Shown in pieces: positions 1-8,629 of a stretch of 64,000 nt of DNA; the first letter of the stretch is position 1; every line of letters begins with the position of its first letter. Made by a program: the position numbers and the translations under genes. The DNA lies in the NCBI GenBank assembly GCA_023410445.1, contig JAEYPT010000001.1, positions 124,001-188,000 on the forward strand. The letters are read 5' to 3'. The stretch comes from Bacillota bacterium. GTDB lineage: Bacteria > Bacillota > Clostridia > Oscillospirales > Acutalibacteraceae. Under the pieces are notes generated by a model. That model saw nothing but the letters and a program-made list of their open reading frames with translations, did no database searches and had not been told where the DNA came from.

Positions 1-1
1 G

Positions 2-475
2 GTGCAGGAAATGCTGGAAAACTGCGTGACGGATTTCCGCACGGCGTTTCCGAAGGTGACGTTCCGTGTTCACTGCGATGGCTCGCCGGTGCTTTTCTGC
101 GATCGGAGCCATGTGGAGGCTGTGCTGGAAAACCTGGTTTCCAATGCGGCGGAAGCCATCCGGGAAGACGGAACGGTAACGGTTGCTTATCAGGAACGGG
201 GGGAAGGGAGAAACCGGGCGATTTCCGTTTCCGATACCGGCTGCGGGATTGAGGAGGTTGCCCTTGCGTCACTGTTTGAACCCTACCGCACCACCAAGGA
301 GCCGGGCCGCCATTTCGGCATGGGACTTTATTACTGCCGGAATGTCATGCGCCGCCACGGCGGGACGATCGAGGTGCTGAGCGAGCCTGGAAAGGGTTCG
401 ACCTTTACTCTGCATTTCCCGGAGAAAGTGCGCATTCCGGGTCAATTCATGGAGAAAAGATATGATCTGCGATAA
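2..475 (+). CDS. Sensor histidine kinase, C-terminal ATPase domain (5'-truncated by window edge)
   Basis: The reading frame is open to the left edge, so only the end of the protein is here. What remains is the HATPase_c fold of a sensor histidine kinase: an N box (NLVSNAAEAI, about residue 44 of the visible part), a G1 box (DTGCGI, about 78) and a G2 box (GMGLYYC, about 106), followed by the usual GGTIEVLSEPGKGSTF ending. It would phosphorylate the response regulator that follows, whose start codon lies 14 nt inside this gene, so the two are translationally coupled. The sensor and dimerisation domains are outside the window, so the signal cannot be inferred. Confidence 0.9.
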   Translation: MQEMLENCVTDFRTAFPKVTFRVHCDGSPVLFCDRSHVEAVLENLVSNAAEAIREDGTVTVAYQERGEGRNRAISVSDTGCGIEEVALASLFEPYRTTKEPGRHFGMGLYYCRNVMRRHGGTIEVLSEPGKGSTFTLHFPEKVRIPGQFMEKRYDLR

Positions 476-1049
476 AATCCGTATCCTAATTGTGGAGGAT
501 GACTCCGATTTTACGACACTGATCCGCGAAATGATCGGCCGTCAGGCGGACATGGAGACAGTTGGCTGCTGCTGCGGCCGGGAAGAAGCGGTTTCCAAAG
601 CGAAGCACCTGCTGCCGGATATCGTACTGATGGACCTGAACCTTTCACCGACTCAGCTCGACGGGGTTGATGCAGCGCGGGAAATCCGGATCGATACCGA
701 TTCTAAGGTGATTCTGCTGACGGCGTTTGAAAACCCCCGCGTCGTTACAGACGCGTGCAGGCGGGCGTTTGCCTCCGGCTACGTGTTCAAAAGCCAGTTC
801 AGTTTTCTGGCGGAGACTATCCGCAAGACGGCGAACGGGCACACTCCGCAGGAGCATCTCATCAATTCCCTGATCCTTGCGGAGCTTTCCCCGGCGGAGC
901 GGTCAATTCTTGCGATGATGCTGGGTTCGGATCTGCATCTGCAGTCCTCTCAGAAGACGATTTCCAACCAGAAGACCAGCATTCTGAAAAAGCTGGGCCT
1001 GAAAAGTCAGAAGGAGCTGCTCCACATTTTCAGGGAAGCGGATCTGTAA
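462..1049 (+). CDS. Response regulator, receiver plus short LuxR-type helix-turn-helix
   Basis: This is the partner of the preceding kinase. The N-terminal receiver is complete: acidic pair in VEDD (residues 11-14), phosphoacceptor Asp58 in IVLMDLNL, Thr87 in LLTAFE and Lys110 in YVFKSQF. The C-terminal part (about 140-195) has the outline of a NarL/LuxR output domain (LSPAERSIL ... KTISNQKTSILKKLGLKSQKELL). The stretch between the first helix and the recognition helix is about four to five residues shorter than usual, so DNA binding is probable but not certain. The start ATG has GGAGAAAA seven bases upstream. The downstream GNAT and MYG1 genes follow closely and may be co-transcribed. Confidence 0.88.
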   Translation: MICDKIRILIVEDDSDFTTLIREMIGRQADMETVGCCCGREEAVSKAKHLLPDIVLMDLNLSPTQLDGVDAAREIRIDTDSKVILLTAFENPRVVTDACRRAFASGYVFKSQFSFLAETIRKTANGHTPQEHLINSLILAELSPAERSILAMMLGSDLHLQSSQKTISNQKTSILKKLGLKSQKELLHIFREADL

Positions 1050-1096
1050 GGCGGGCGCCGCAATCGGTGCACCATGTAAAAAAGGAGTAGGAAGGA

Positions 1097-1564
1097 ATGC
1101 TCACATTTTCACACTGCGGAATAGATGACGAAGATTTGCAGGTGCTGATCCGGAAGCTGGACGATGACCTGAGGCGGCGGGAAGGCGACTTGCAGAATGT
1201 TTACAATTCGTATAACAAATTGGAAGGAATTCTGGCGGCTCTTGTCGCGAGGGAAGACGGAGTTCCGGCGGGCTGCGGGTGCCTGAAACAATACGACGAC
1301 CGTACTGTTGAGGTGAAGCGCATTTTTGTTGATCCGGCGTTCCGCCGCCTGGGAATTGCTGGTGGTGTTCTGCGGGAGCTGGAAGCCTGCGCAGCTGCGA
1401 AGGGCTTTGACCGGGCGGTGCTGGAAACCGGAGTGCGCCAGAGCGAGGCGATACGGCTTTACGAAAAGAGTGGATATCGTAGAATTGAAAATTACGGACC
1501 GTATAAATCCATGCCGAGCAGCGTATGCTTTGAAAAGACGCTTCACAGGAAAACGGCGGAATGA
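1097..1564 (+). CDS. GNAT family N-acetyltransferase
   Basis: A 155-residue protein with the single-domain GNAT fold. The acetyl-CoA loop is visible as FRRLGIAGGVL (about residues 81-91), after the strand VEVKRIFVDP, and the C-terminal half has the usual LYEKSGYRRIENYGPY ending in which the last tyrosines line the active site. The substrate cannot be told. The ATG has AAGGAGTAGGAAGGA directly upstream. The gene lies 47 nt after the response regulator and 22 nt before the MYG1 gene, so it is probably part of one operon. Confidence 0.85.
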   Translation: MLTFSHCGIDDEDLQVLIRKLDDDLRRREGDLQNVYNSYNKLEGILAALVAREDGVPAGCGCLKQYDDRTVEVKRIFVDPAFRRLGIAGGVLRELEACAAAKGFDRAVLETGVRQSEAIRLYEKSGYRRIENYGPYKSMPSSVCFEKTLHRKTAE

Positions 1565-1586
1565 ATCGAGCAAAGGAAGAGAGAAA

Positions 1587-2471
1587 ATGACACAGATTGG
1601 CGACATTGCAGTGACGCACGGAGGAAAATTTCACGCGGACGATGTGTTTTCTGCTGCGCTTTTAAAAATTCTGAACCCGGCCGTTCAGATTCGACGGGTT
1701 TTCGCGGTTCCGGAAAACTTTGACGGGCTTGTTTTCGATATCGGCGGGGGCCGGTTCGACCATCATCAGGCAGATGCCGAGGTGCGGGAAAACGGCGTGC
1801 CCTACGCCGCGTTCGGGCTGCTTTGGCGCGAGTTTGGGGCAGAGGCCCTTCGGGACAGCTGTCCGCCGGAGGCCGTAGCGGAGGAAGTAACCAAGTTCGA
1901 CGAGAACCTGATTCAGTCTCTGGATGAGGACGACAACACGGGCGGCGGAAATCCGCTGGCCGGCGCGGTTTCGCTGTTTAATCCGGACTGGGATTCGGAA
2001 GAACCCGCCGATGAATGCTTTGCGGAGGCGGAGGAGTTTGCAAGAACGATTCTGACAAAAAAAATAGCCCGCATCGCCGCGAATTATCGGGCGAAGGGGC
2101 TTGTGGAAGCGGCTCTTTCGGAATCCAGCGACCGGATCGTGATTCTGCCGCGCTACGCGCCGTGGCGTTCGGTTCTGGAGGAATCGGAGGCGGAGTTCGT
2201 CGTTTATCCGTCCCAGCGGGGCGGTTACAGTGCCCAGACGGTGCCGGACGGGGAAAATAAGCGAGAGTCCAAATGCGACTTTCCAGAGGGATGGGCTGGC
2301 AAACCGGAAAACGAACTGCCCGCGATCTCCGGGATTGAAACGCTGCGGTTCTGCCACAAAGGCCGGTTCCTCATTACTACGGGAACATCGGAGGATGCTG
2401 TGAAGGCCTGCAAAGCCGCGCAGCAGGCGGCAGCCGAGGCCCGGGAAAAAGCGGAAGGTGAACGGCAATAG
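1587..2471 (+). CDS. MYG1/UPF0160 family DHH-like phosphoesterase/exonuclease
   Basis: A 294-residue protein of the MYG1 family, predicted 3'-5' RNA exonucleases with a DHH-type metal site; bacterial members are poorly characterised. The start MTQIGDIAVTHGGKFHADDV carries the family N-terminal signature (THxGxFHADDV), and FDIGGGRFDHHQ (about residues 46-57) is the DHH-like metal motif. The ATG follows AAGGAAGAGAGAAA, so the longer in-frame extension upstream, which overlaps the GNAT gene, is rejected. A strong hairpin terminator lies 27 nt downstream. Confidence 0.85.
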   Translation: MTQIGDIAVTHGGKFHADDVFSAALLKILNPAVQIRRVFAVPENFDGLVFDIGGGRFDHHQADAEVRENGVPYAAFGLLWREFGAEALRDSCPPEAVAEEVTKFDENLIQSLDEDDNTGGGNPLAGAVSLFNPDWDSEEPADECFAEAEEFARTILTKKIARIAANYRAKGLVEAALSESSDRIVILPRYAPWRSVLEESEAEFVVYPSQRGGYSAQTVPDGENKRESKCDFPEGWAGKPENELPAISGIETLRFCHKGRFLITTGTSEDAVKACKAAQQAAAEAREKAEGERQ

Positions 2472-2497
2472 CCCTTTACATTCCCTGAATCAAACAC

Positions 2498-2542
2498 AAA
2501 TTCATGCGGCTCCGTTCATCGGAGAACCGCATGAATTTTTTT
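2498..2542 (+). terminator. Intrinsic terminator after MYG1 gene
   Basis: AAATTCATGCGG pairs perfectly with CCGCATGAATTT, with further pairing inside (CTCCG/CGGAG), followed by a run of T. It closes the operon that begins with the kinase. Confidence 0.85.
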
Positions 2543-2626
2543 GCTCTTCTCAAGGTTCAAATTGTGCAAAAAAACTGCGGTTCCCGCGGCAGTCCGCGCA
2601 TACAATGGAACCGAGGGGGGATTTTT

Positions 2627-3310
2627 ATGGACCGTTCAGACTGTTCGGCGTTCGTTACCCAGCGGGAGCAGAAGCGTGAATTTCCCTATGAGGGGGTAAC
2701 GGTGCTCACACTCTCTGTTTCCGCGGCGCAGACCCGGAACCCGGTCAGCCTGCGCGCGCAGAGAGCCATCAACAGCAGAGTCCGCACGCAGGTGTGGGAT
2801 TTTAACCGTCACGGGGAGGGAACTTTATACCCGAGAGCGATTCTTGATTACAAAAACGCGCTTGCAAACAATTTTCCGTTCCATGCCTACGAAGCTGTGC
2901 TTCAGTACGAGACGGCATTTAATCAGGACTGTCTCTTAAGTCTTTACCGCGACCAATACGAGTATACGGGTGGGGCGCATGGCCAGACGGTCCGCGCTTC
3001 GGATACCTGGAGTCTGAAAACAGGGGAGAGGCTTCCTCTTTCCGCTTATTTTCAGCCGGGGACAGATTACCGCCGCCTTGTGCTGGAACAGATTCTAAAG
3101 CAGGCCGATGCGAATATGGTGCAGAATCCCGGCGTCTATTTTGAAGATTACCGCACGCTGATCGTGAAATATTTTAATCCGGAGAGCTACTATCTTACCC
3201 CGGAGGGCCTTGCCGTGTATTATCAGCAGTACGATATCGGCCCCTATTCCTCGGGGATCATCGTTTTTACCATTCCATACGAGGCCCTGAACATTCACCC
3301 GCAGGGATAA
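2627..3310 (+). CDS. DUF4163/DUF3298 (RsiV/PdaC-like) domain protein
   Basis: A 227-residue protein with the DUF4163-DUF3298 pair found in RsiV, PdaC and related extracytoplasmic proteins. The hallmark YTGGAHGQ loop lies at about residue 116-123 and the C-terminal QYDIGPYSSGIIVFTIPY at about 203-220. No signal peptide or membrane segment is visible, which is unusual because most relatives are secreted or anchored, so this one may be cytoplasmic or exported another way. The ATG has GAGGGGGGA upstream. The gene stands alone between two terminators. Function unknown; in RsiV this module binds lysozyme, but nothing here shows that. Confidence 0.75.
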   Translation: MDRSDCSAFVTQREQKREFPYEGVTVLTLSVSAAQTRNPVSLRAQRAINSRVRTQVWDFNRHGEGTLYPRAILDYKNALANNFPFHAYEAVLQYETAFNQDCLLSLYRDQYEYTGGAHGQTVRASDTWSLKTGERLPLSAYFQPGTDYRRLVLEQILKQADANMVQNPGVYFEDYRTLIVKYFNPESYYLTPEGLAVYYQQYDIGPYSSGIIVFTIPYEALNIHPQG

Positions 3311-3344
3311 GAAAAGCAGCCGGAAAAACCGGCTGCTTTTTATA
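3311..3344. terminator. Bidirectional intrinsic terminator
   Basis: AAAAGCAGCCGG-aaaaa-CCGGCTGCTTTTT is a perfect stem with A-rich and T-rich flanks on both sides, placed between the convergent DUF3298 gene (+) and the flavin/PLP-oxidase-like gene (-). Confidence 0.9.
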
Positions 3345-3783
3345 AGGCCTCTTCCGAGGGCTCCGGAACTGCAAAATCTTCGGAGCTGAAATTGGAATAA
3401 AACCGGCCTTTTTTCGCGGTGAATTTCAGAACGCAGTAGTCTGGGTCCGAAGGCCCGAGCTTGTAATACGTGGTGTCGCCTTCACGCCAGATGCTTTCTT
3501 TCGTTTCCGCGTCTTCCAGCACTTCCATGGTGCCTGTCAGCATGACGCCCCTGAAAAAGCGTCGGTCGCAGAAATAGATGCTCGCTTTCGGGTTTTCTCG
3601 GTACTGCTTTACCCGCATGGACGACGTATTGGTCGTAAAGTAAAAAACCTTGATCCCGTTCCGCTGCCGGGGCGGCAGCATCGCTTTCAGGTTGGGGAAC
3701 CCCTCCGCGTCCACGGAGGAAAGAAACGCGACGCCCTGCTTATCAATTAGGTTGCCGATGGTTGATTCCGGATTTCTCATCAT
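3340..3783 (-). CDS. Pyridoxamine 5'-phosphate oxidase-like FMN-binding protein
   Basis: A 147-residue split-barrel flavoprotein of the PNPOx-like / general stress protein 26 type. Features are the N-terminal LIDKQGVAFLSSVDAEGFPN strand pair, the FMN-phosphate region VFYFTTNTSSMRVKQYRENP and VMLTGTMEVLED. Such proteins bind FMN or F420 and usually have uncharacterised redox roles. An upstream in-frame GTG at 3792 overlaps the AGGTGA Shine-Dalgarno sequence itself, so the ATG at 3783 is chosen. The gene is monocistronic and lies just after the terminator of the polyamine operon. Confidence 0.8.
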   Translation of the reverse strand: MMRNPESTIGNLIDKQGVAFLSSVDAEGFPNLKAMLPPRQRNGIKVFYFTTNTSSMRVKQYRENPKASIYFCDRRFFRGVMLTGTMEVLEDAETKESIWREGDTTYYKLGPSDPDYCVLKFTAKKGRFYSNFSSEDFAVPEPSEEAL

Positions 3784-3852
3784 AATTGTCACCTGCTAAA
3801 TATTCATTATCACCAGTATAGCACGCCAAGCAAAACTTGTACAACGCCGGTA

Positions 3853-3888
3853 CAAAAAACAACGCGCCTTCGATTCTCCGAAGGCGCG
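3853..3888 (-). terminator. Intrinsic terminator of the polyamine operon
   Basis: On the minus strand CGCGCCTTCG-gagaat-CGAAGGCGCG is followed by TTGTTTTTTG. It lies 20 nt past the nspC stop codon. Confidence 0.9.
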
Positions 3889-3907
3889 CTGCGGTGTCTG
3901 TAATACA

Positions 3908-5041
3908 TCAGGAAAGTCGGTTCCGAAAATCCTCGTAGCTGAATTCCCTTACGACCCGGAACCCTTCCTGCTCGCGGTATAGAACGATGGAAGGCAGGTT
4001 GACCCCGTTAAAGGTGTTGTTCTTCACCATGGAGTAGATGGCCATGTCGCAGAACACAAGGCGGTCGCCGGGGTGCAGCGGTTGGGGGAAGGAATAATCG
4101 CCTACAATATCGCCCGCAAGACAGGTCGGCCCGCCGAGACGATAGGTGTGCGGGAATTCTCCGGGCTTTCCCGCGCCGATGATTTCCGGTCGGTAGGGCA
4201 TTTCGATCACGTCCGGCATATGGCATTCAGCGGAGGTGTCGAGAATGGCGAGGTTCATGCCATTTTCCATCACGTCCAGCACAGTGCATACGAGGTAACC
4301 GGCGTTGAGTGCGATTGCTTCGCCGGGTTCCAGATAGACCTGCACGCCGTAGGTTTCCTGAACGTGCCGGATGCAGCGGATAAGCGTGTCAAGGTCATAG
4401 CCTTTCCGCGTAATGTGGTGGCCGCCGCCGAAGTTCACCCATTTCAGGCCCTTAAGATATGGGCCGAAATGTTCTTCAAACGCTTGCAGCGTGTGTTCCA
4501 GCGCGTCGGAATCCTGCTCGCAGAGCGCGTGAAAGTGGAGTCCATCCAGCCCGAAAAGACGTTCCGGCTCAAACTGATCGGCCGGTACCCCGAGCCGCGA
4601 AAATGGAGCACAGGGGTTGTAGATTTCATCCTTGATTTCGGAGTACCCGGGGTTCACGCGCAAGCCGTAGCTGATGGATTTCGGGCAATTCTGCACGCGG
4701 GGGAGGAAATGTTCCCACTGGGCAAACGAATTAAAAACGATATGGTCGGAGACGTTCAGAATTTCACCGAATTCGTCGTCCCGGTAGGCGGGCGCGTAAA
4801 TGTGCACTTCTTTGCCCATTTCCTCGCGCCCGAGACGCGCCTCAAACAGGGAACTGGAAGCCGCGCCGTCCAGATACTTCCCAATCAGCGGGTACACGGC
4901 GAACATCGAAAACGCCTTCTGCGCCAAAAGAATCCGGCAGCCGGTGCGATCCCGCACGGAGTTGAGAATCTCCAGATTGCGGATTAGCGCCGCTTCATCC
5001 ACAACGTAGCTGGGAGAAGGAGGAATGCTGAAATCCATCAT
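3908..5041 (-). CDS. nspC: Carboxynorspermidine/carboxyspermidine decarboxylase
   Basis: A 377-residue PLP enzyme of the alanine-racemase-fold decarboxylases, closest by motif to NspC/CANSDC. The PLP lysine is Lys42 in ILLAQKAFS. Other family marks are GLRVNPGYSEIKDE, LHFHALCEQ, VNFGGGHHITRKGYD and YLEPGEAI. It removes CO2 from carboxyspermidine (or, in the agmatine variant, carboxyaminopropylagmatine). It is the last gene of the spe operon, starting 10 nt after the dehydrogenase that makes its substrate. Two adjacent ATGs (5041, 5038) are equally possible starts after GGAAAG. Confidence 0.93.
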   Translation of the reverse strand: MMDFSIPPSPSYVVDEAALIRNLEILNSVRDRTGCRILLAQKAFSMFAVYPLIGKYLDGAASSSLFEARLGREEMGKEVHIYAPAYRDDEFGEILNVSDHIVFNSFAQWEHFLPRVQNCPKSISYGLRVNPGYSEIKDEIYNPCAPFSRLGVPADQFEPERLFGLDGLHFHALCEQDSDALEHTLQAFEEHFGPYLKGLKWVNFGGGHHITRKGYDLDTLIRCIRHVQETYGVQVYLEPGEAIALNAGYLVCTVLDVMENGMNLAILDTSAECHMPDVIEMPYRPEIIGAGKPGEFPHTYRLGGPTCLAGDIVGDYSFPQPLHPGDRLVFCDMAIYSMVKNNTFNGVNLPSIVLYREQEGFRVVREFSYEDFRNRLS

Positions 5042-5051
5042 CCGCTTTCCC

Positions 5052-6251
5052 TCAGTCGATCAGGACGGGTGCAAAGCTTTCCTGCCAGGGCAGTCCGCAG
5101 CGATTCATCGCTTCCATGAACGGATCGGGATCGAATTCCTCCACGTTATAAACGCCCGGCTTCTTCCATTTTCCGGTCAGCACCATCATTGCGCCGATCA
5201 TCGCCGGAGCGCCTGCCGTGTAGGCGACCGCCTGTGAACCGACCTCTGCGTAGCATTGCTGGTGGTCGCAGATGTTGTAAACGTAGTAGGTGCGTTCCTT
5301 GCCGTCCTTGACGCCCTGGAAAATGCAGCCGATGTTGGTTTTGCCTTTCGTCCGAGGGCCAAGTGTGGCCGGGTCGGGCAGAACAGCCTTCAAAAACTGC
5401 AGCGGAATGATCTTCTGGCCTTCGAAGTCGATCGGCTCAATGGAGGTCATTCCGACGTCTTCCAATGCCTTCAGATGGTTGAGGTAATTCTGGGAGAAAG
5501 TCATCCAGAAGCGGATGCGCTTGACCCCCTTAATATTCAAGGCGAGGGATTCCAGTTCCTCGTGGTGCAACAGATAAATATCTTTCGGGCCGATTTCGGG
5601 CAGATCGTACACCCGTTTGATGGACATCGGCTCGGTTTCGATGAATTTTCCGTTTTCAAAATAGCTGCCCATCGCGCTGACTTCGCGGATGTTGATCTCC
5701 GGGTTGAAGTTGGTCGCAAATGGATAGCCGTGGTCGCCCGCGTTCGCGTCGACAATGTCGATGGAATGAATTTCGTCGAAATAGTGTTTCTGTGCGTACG
5801 CGGAATAAACGCCGGTTACACCGGGGTCAAAGCCGCTGCCGAGCAGCGCCGTAATGCCCGCTTTTTCGAAACGTTCCCGGTATGCCCACTGCCAGCTATA
5901 TTCGAAATGGGCGGTTTCCGGAGGCTCGTAGTTGGCCGTATCCACATAATCAACCTTGGTTTCAAGGCAGGCGTCCATGATGGACAGGTCCTGATACGGC
6001 AGGGCGACGTTGATGACGACGTCGGGCTTCACTTTTCGGATCAGTGCGGCCAGTTCGTCTGCGTGGTCGGCGTCCACCTGTGCGGTTTCCACCTTTGTTT
6101 TGCCGCCGTCCAGCGCCTTTTTGAGCGCCTCGCATTTGGAAAGTGTGCGGCTCGCGATGCAGAGTTCCTCAAAAACATCCGGGTTCTGGCAGCATTTGTG
6201 CGCGACGACGCTTGCGACTGCTCCAGCGCCGATAATCATTGCTTTTCCCAT
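5052..6251 (-). CDS. Saccharopine dehydrogenase-like carboxynorspermidine synthase
   Basis: A 399-residue protein with an N-terminal Rossmann fold (MIIGAGAVASVVAHKC) and the saccharopine dehydrogenase C-domain (GSGFDPGVTGVYSAYAQKH, DANAGDHGYPFATNFNPEINIREV). This is the form that reductively condenses aspartate beta-semialdehyde with a polyamine amine: putrescine to carboxyspermidine, diaminopropane to carboxynorspermidine, or agmatine to carboxyaminopropylagmatine. Adjacency to nspC and speA/speD/speE supports a polyamine role over lysine metabolism. The start has AAGGAGGCTAAC upstream. Confidence 0.9.
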   Translation of the reverse strand: MGKAMIIGAGAVASVVAHKCCQNPDVFEELCIASRTLSKCEALKKALDGGKTKVETAQVDADHADELAALIRKVKPDVVINVALPYQDLSIMDACLETKVDYVDTANYEPPETAHFEYSWQWAYRERFEKAGITALLGSGFDPGVTGVYSAYAQKHYFDEIHSIDIVDANAGDHGYPFATNFNPEINIREVSAMGSYFENGKFIETEPMSIKRVYDLPEIGPKDIYLLHHEELESLALNIKGVKRIRFWMTFSQNYLNHLKALEDVGMTSIEPIDFEGQKIIPLQFLKAVLPDPATLGPRTKGKTNIGCIFQGVKDGKERTYYVYNICDHQQCYAEVGSQAVAYTAGAPAMIGAMMVLTGKWKKPGVYNVEEFDPDPFMEAMNRCGLPWQESFAPVLID

Positions 6252-6305
6252 TTAGTTAGCCTCCTTAATTTAACGCCTCTGAGGGCGCCGTCTTACATTC
6301 TTCTG

Positions 6306-7157
6306 TTATTCCACGTCTTCCAGCAGCTCATTCACGTAGGTGGGCAGTGAAAAGGCGCCAACGTGGATTTTCGGGTTGTAATATTTTGTGCGGATGCCGA
6401 GTTTTTTCCACTCCTCTTTCTGCAGGTCCTCAACGGGCCGATACTTTTTTGAGGCGAAGCCGAACAGCCAATGTCCGGAGGAGTAGGTGGGAATGTGTGC
6501 CTGATACACCCGGCTGATGGGGAAGGATTCCACAATCCGCTTGTGCGCGCGCTGCATGGCGAGGGCGTCGTTTTTATAGAACGGGCTTTCCTGCTGGTTG
6601 ACGAGAATCCCCTCCGGGCCGAGCGCCTTGAAGCAGTTGCCGTAGAACTCCCGCGTAAACAGTCCTTCCCCCGGCCCGAACGGATCGGTGGAGTCCACAA
6701 TGATGAGATCGTATTCGTTTTTGCGGGTGCGTACGAATTTCAGCCCGTCCTCATAGCGGATGGTGACGCGGGGATCATCCAGCTTTGAGGCTGTTTTCGG
6801 CAGATATTCCCGGCAGGCCTCCACCACTTCCCGGTCGATTTCGACGAGGTCGATCCGTTCGATTCCGGGGTAGCGCGTCAGCTCACGCACCGCGCCGCCA
6901 TCCCCGCCGCCGATGACCAGCACGCTTTTCGCGGCGGGGTTGACCGCCATCGGCACATGAACAATCATTTCGTGATAGATGAACTCGTCCTTCTCCGTCA
7001 GCATCATGTAGCCGTCCAGCGTCAGAAAGCGACCGAATTCCGGGGAATCGAAAATATCGATCCTTTGGAAATCACTTTGCCCGCAGTAAAGCTGCCGGTC
7101 CACCTTGATGGAAAACCGCACGTTTTTCGTGTGCTTTTCCGTAAACCAAAGATCCAT
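6306..7157 (-). CDS. speE: Spermidine synthase-family aminopropyltransferase
   Basis: A 283-residue SpeE. The AdoMet-type fold shows VLVIGGGDGGAVRELTRYP, the acidic VEIDREVVEACREYLP and the aminopropyl/diamine site IIVDSTDPFGPGEGLF. It would transfer an aminopropyl group from decarboxylated AdoMet to putrescine (or agmatine). The start MDLWFTEKH is the family-typical one, with AAGGAGGT eight bases upstream; a seven-residue upstream extension covers the ribosome binding site and is rejected. It begins 17 nt after the speA stop. Confidence 0.95.
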   Translation of the reverse strand: MDLWFTEKHTKNVRFSIKVDRQLYCGQSDFQRIDIFDSPEFGRFLTLDGYMMLTEKDEFIYHEMIVHVPMAVNPAAKSVLVIGGGDGGAVRELTRYPGIERIDLVEIDREVVEACREYLPKTASKLDDPRVTIRYEDGLKFVRTRKNEYDLIIVDSTDPFGPGEGLFTREFYGNCFKALGPEGILVNQQESPFYKNDALAMQRAHKRIVESFPISRVYQAHIPTYSSGHWLFGFASKKYRPVEDLQKEEWKKLGIRTKYYNPKIHVGAFSLPTYVNELLEDVE

Positions 7158-7174
7158 TCTTTCAGACCTCCTTT

Positions 7175-8629
7175 TCACCGGTTACTGAGAACTTCGATGC
7201 GCTCCAGCTTTGTGTCGCGGGCGCCGGTCATGGAACAGCCCTTCTTCTTTGCATACCGGATGTATTCAACCACCTCCGGGGTGAGCTTTTCCCCCGGCGC
7301 CACCACCGGGATTCCCGGCGGGTAGCACATGACGGATTCGCCGCTGATCCGCCCGGCGCTTTCCTCAATCGGAACCGGTTCTTTGTCGGCGTAAAACGCC
7401 TCCTGCGGCGGCAGGACGACGCAGGGCGGTATGTATTCCTGCGAGAGCATACCGGCCTTGTCGCTTCGCTCATAGCGCCGCCGGATTTCGGAAAGCGCCG
7501 CCACAAGGCGCTCCGAGTCAAGAAGCCGGTCACCCATCGAAATGTAGGCGAGAATGTTGCCGATGTCGCCGAATTCGATCTGAATGTCGTATTCGTCGCG
7601 CAGAAGGTCGTAGACCTCAATCCCCGCAAGCCCGATGTCCAGCGTATGAACCGAAAGCTTTGTGACATCGAAATCGGCGACGGTGTCGCCGTTGATCAGT
7701 TCCTTGGAAAAGGCATAGTAACCGCCGATGCGGTTGATCTCGCCGCGGATGTATTCCGCTGTCTCCACAACCCTGCGGAAAGTTTCCTTCCCGCGCAGGG
7801 CAAGGTTCCGGCGGGAAATGTCGAGCGAGGACATCAGCAGATAGGAGCCGCTGGTTGTCTGGGTCAGGTCGATAATCTGGCGCACATGGCCCTCGTCCAC
7901 CCGTTCACCGGTCAGCAGAAGAGAGCTTTGTGTAAGCGATCCTCCCGACTTATGCATACTCACGGCGGCCATGTCCGAACCTGCCGCCATGGCGGAAACG
8001 GGAAGACCCTCGCCGAAATAGAAATGCGTGCCGTGTGCCTCGTCTGCCAGCACCAGCATGCCGTGCCGGTGCGCCAGCTCCGTAATGGCGCGCAGGTCGG
8101 AGCAAATGCCGTAATAAGTCGGATTGTTGACGAAGACGGCCTTCGCGTCCGGATTTTCCTCAATGGCTTTTTCCACGTCGGAAACGGACATGCCGAGCGA
8201 AATGCCGAGTTCTTCGTTTGTGCCCGGGTTCACGTAAACCGGCACCGCGCCGCAGAGCACCAGCGCGCTGATGGCGCTGCGGTGAACGTTGCGCGGCATG
8301 ATGATCTTTTCCCCCTTTTTGCAGGCGGACATCACCATTCCCTGTACGGCCGAGGTTGTCCCGTTCACCATGAAATAGGCTTTTGCTGCGCCAAACGCGT
8401 CGGCGGCAAGTTCTTCCGCTTCCCGGATCACGGAAACCGGGTGACAGAGGTTGTCGAGCGGCTTCATCGAGTTAACGTCGACCGTCAGGCATTTTTCGCC
8501 GAGAAACGCGGTTAGCTCAGGATTTCCCCGACCACGTTTATGCCCCGGAACGTCGAACGGGACGATGCGCATCGATTTAAAACGGTTCAGCGCTTCCAGC
8601 AGAGGCGCGGATTCCTGTGAAAGCTTCAA
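7175..8629 (-). CDS. speA: Orn/Lys/Arg decarboxylase, likely biosynthetic arginine decarboxylase
   Basis: A 484-residue fold-type I PLP decarboxylase of the short Bacillus SpeA type. The PLP lysine is Lys227 in SMHKSGGSLTQSS; VPGHKRGRG near residue 28 and LADEAHGTHF (about 194-203) are conserved, and the C-terminal lobe carries MCYPPGIPVVAPGE. The speA context favours arginine to agmatine, but ornithine or lysine cannot be excluded from sequence. It starts at a TTG that overlaps the speD stop (TTGA) with GGGAG upstream, so it is translationally coupled to speD. No agmatine ureohydrolase or agmatine deiminase gene is in the window. Confidence 0.9.
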   Translation of the reverse strand: MKLSQESAPLLEALNRFKSMRIVPFDVPGHKRGRGNPELTAFLGEKCLTVDVNSMKPLDNLCHPVSVIREAEELAADAFGAAKAYFMVNGTTSAVQGMVMSACKKGEKIIMPRNVHRSAISALVLCGAVPVYVNPGTNEELGISLGMSVSDVEKAIEENPDAKAVFVNNPTYYGICSDLRAITELAHRHGMLVLADEAHGTHFYFGEGLPVSAMAAGSDMAAVSMHKSGGSLTQSSLLLTGERVDEGHVRQIIDLTQTTSGSYLLMSSLDISRRNLALRGKETFRRVVETAEYIRGEINRIGGYYAFSKELINGDTVADFDVTKLSVHTLDIGLAGIEVYDLLRDEYDIQIEFGDIGNILAYISMGDRLLDSERLVAALSEIRRRYERSDKAGMLSQEYIPPCVVLPPQEAFYADKEPVPIEESAGRISGESVMCYPPGIPVVAPGEKLTPEVVEYIRYAKKKGCSMTGARDTKLERIEVLSNR

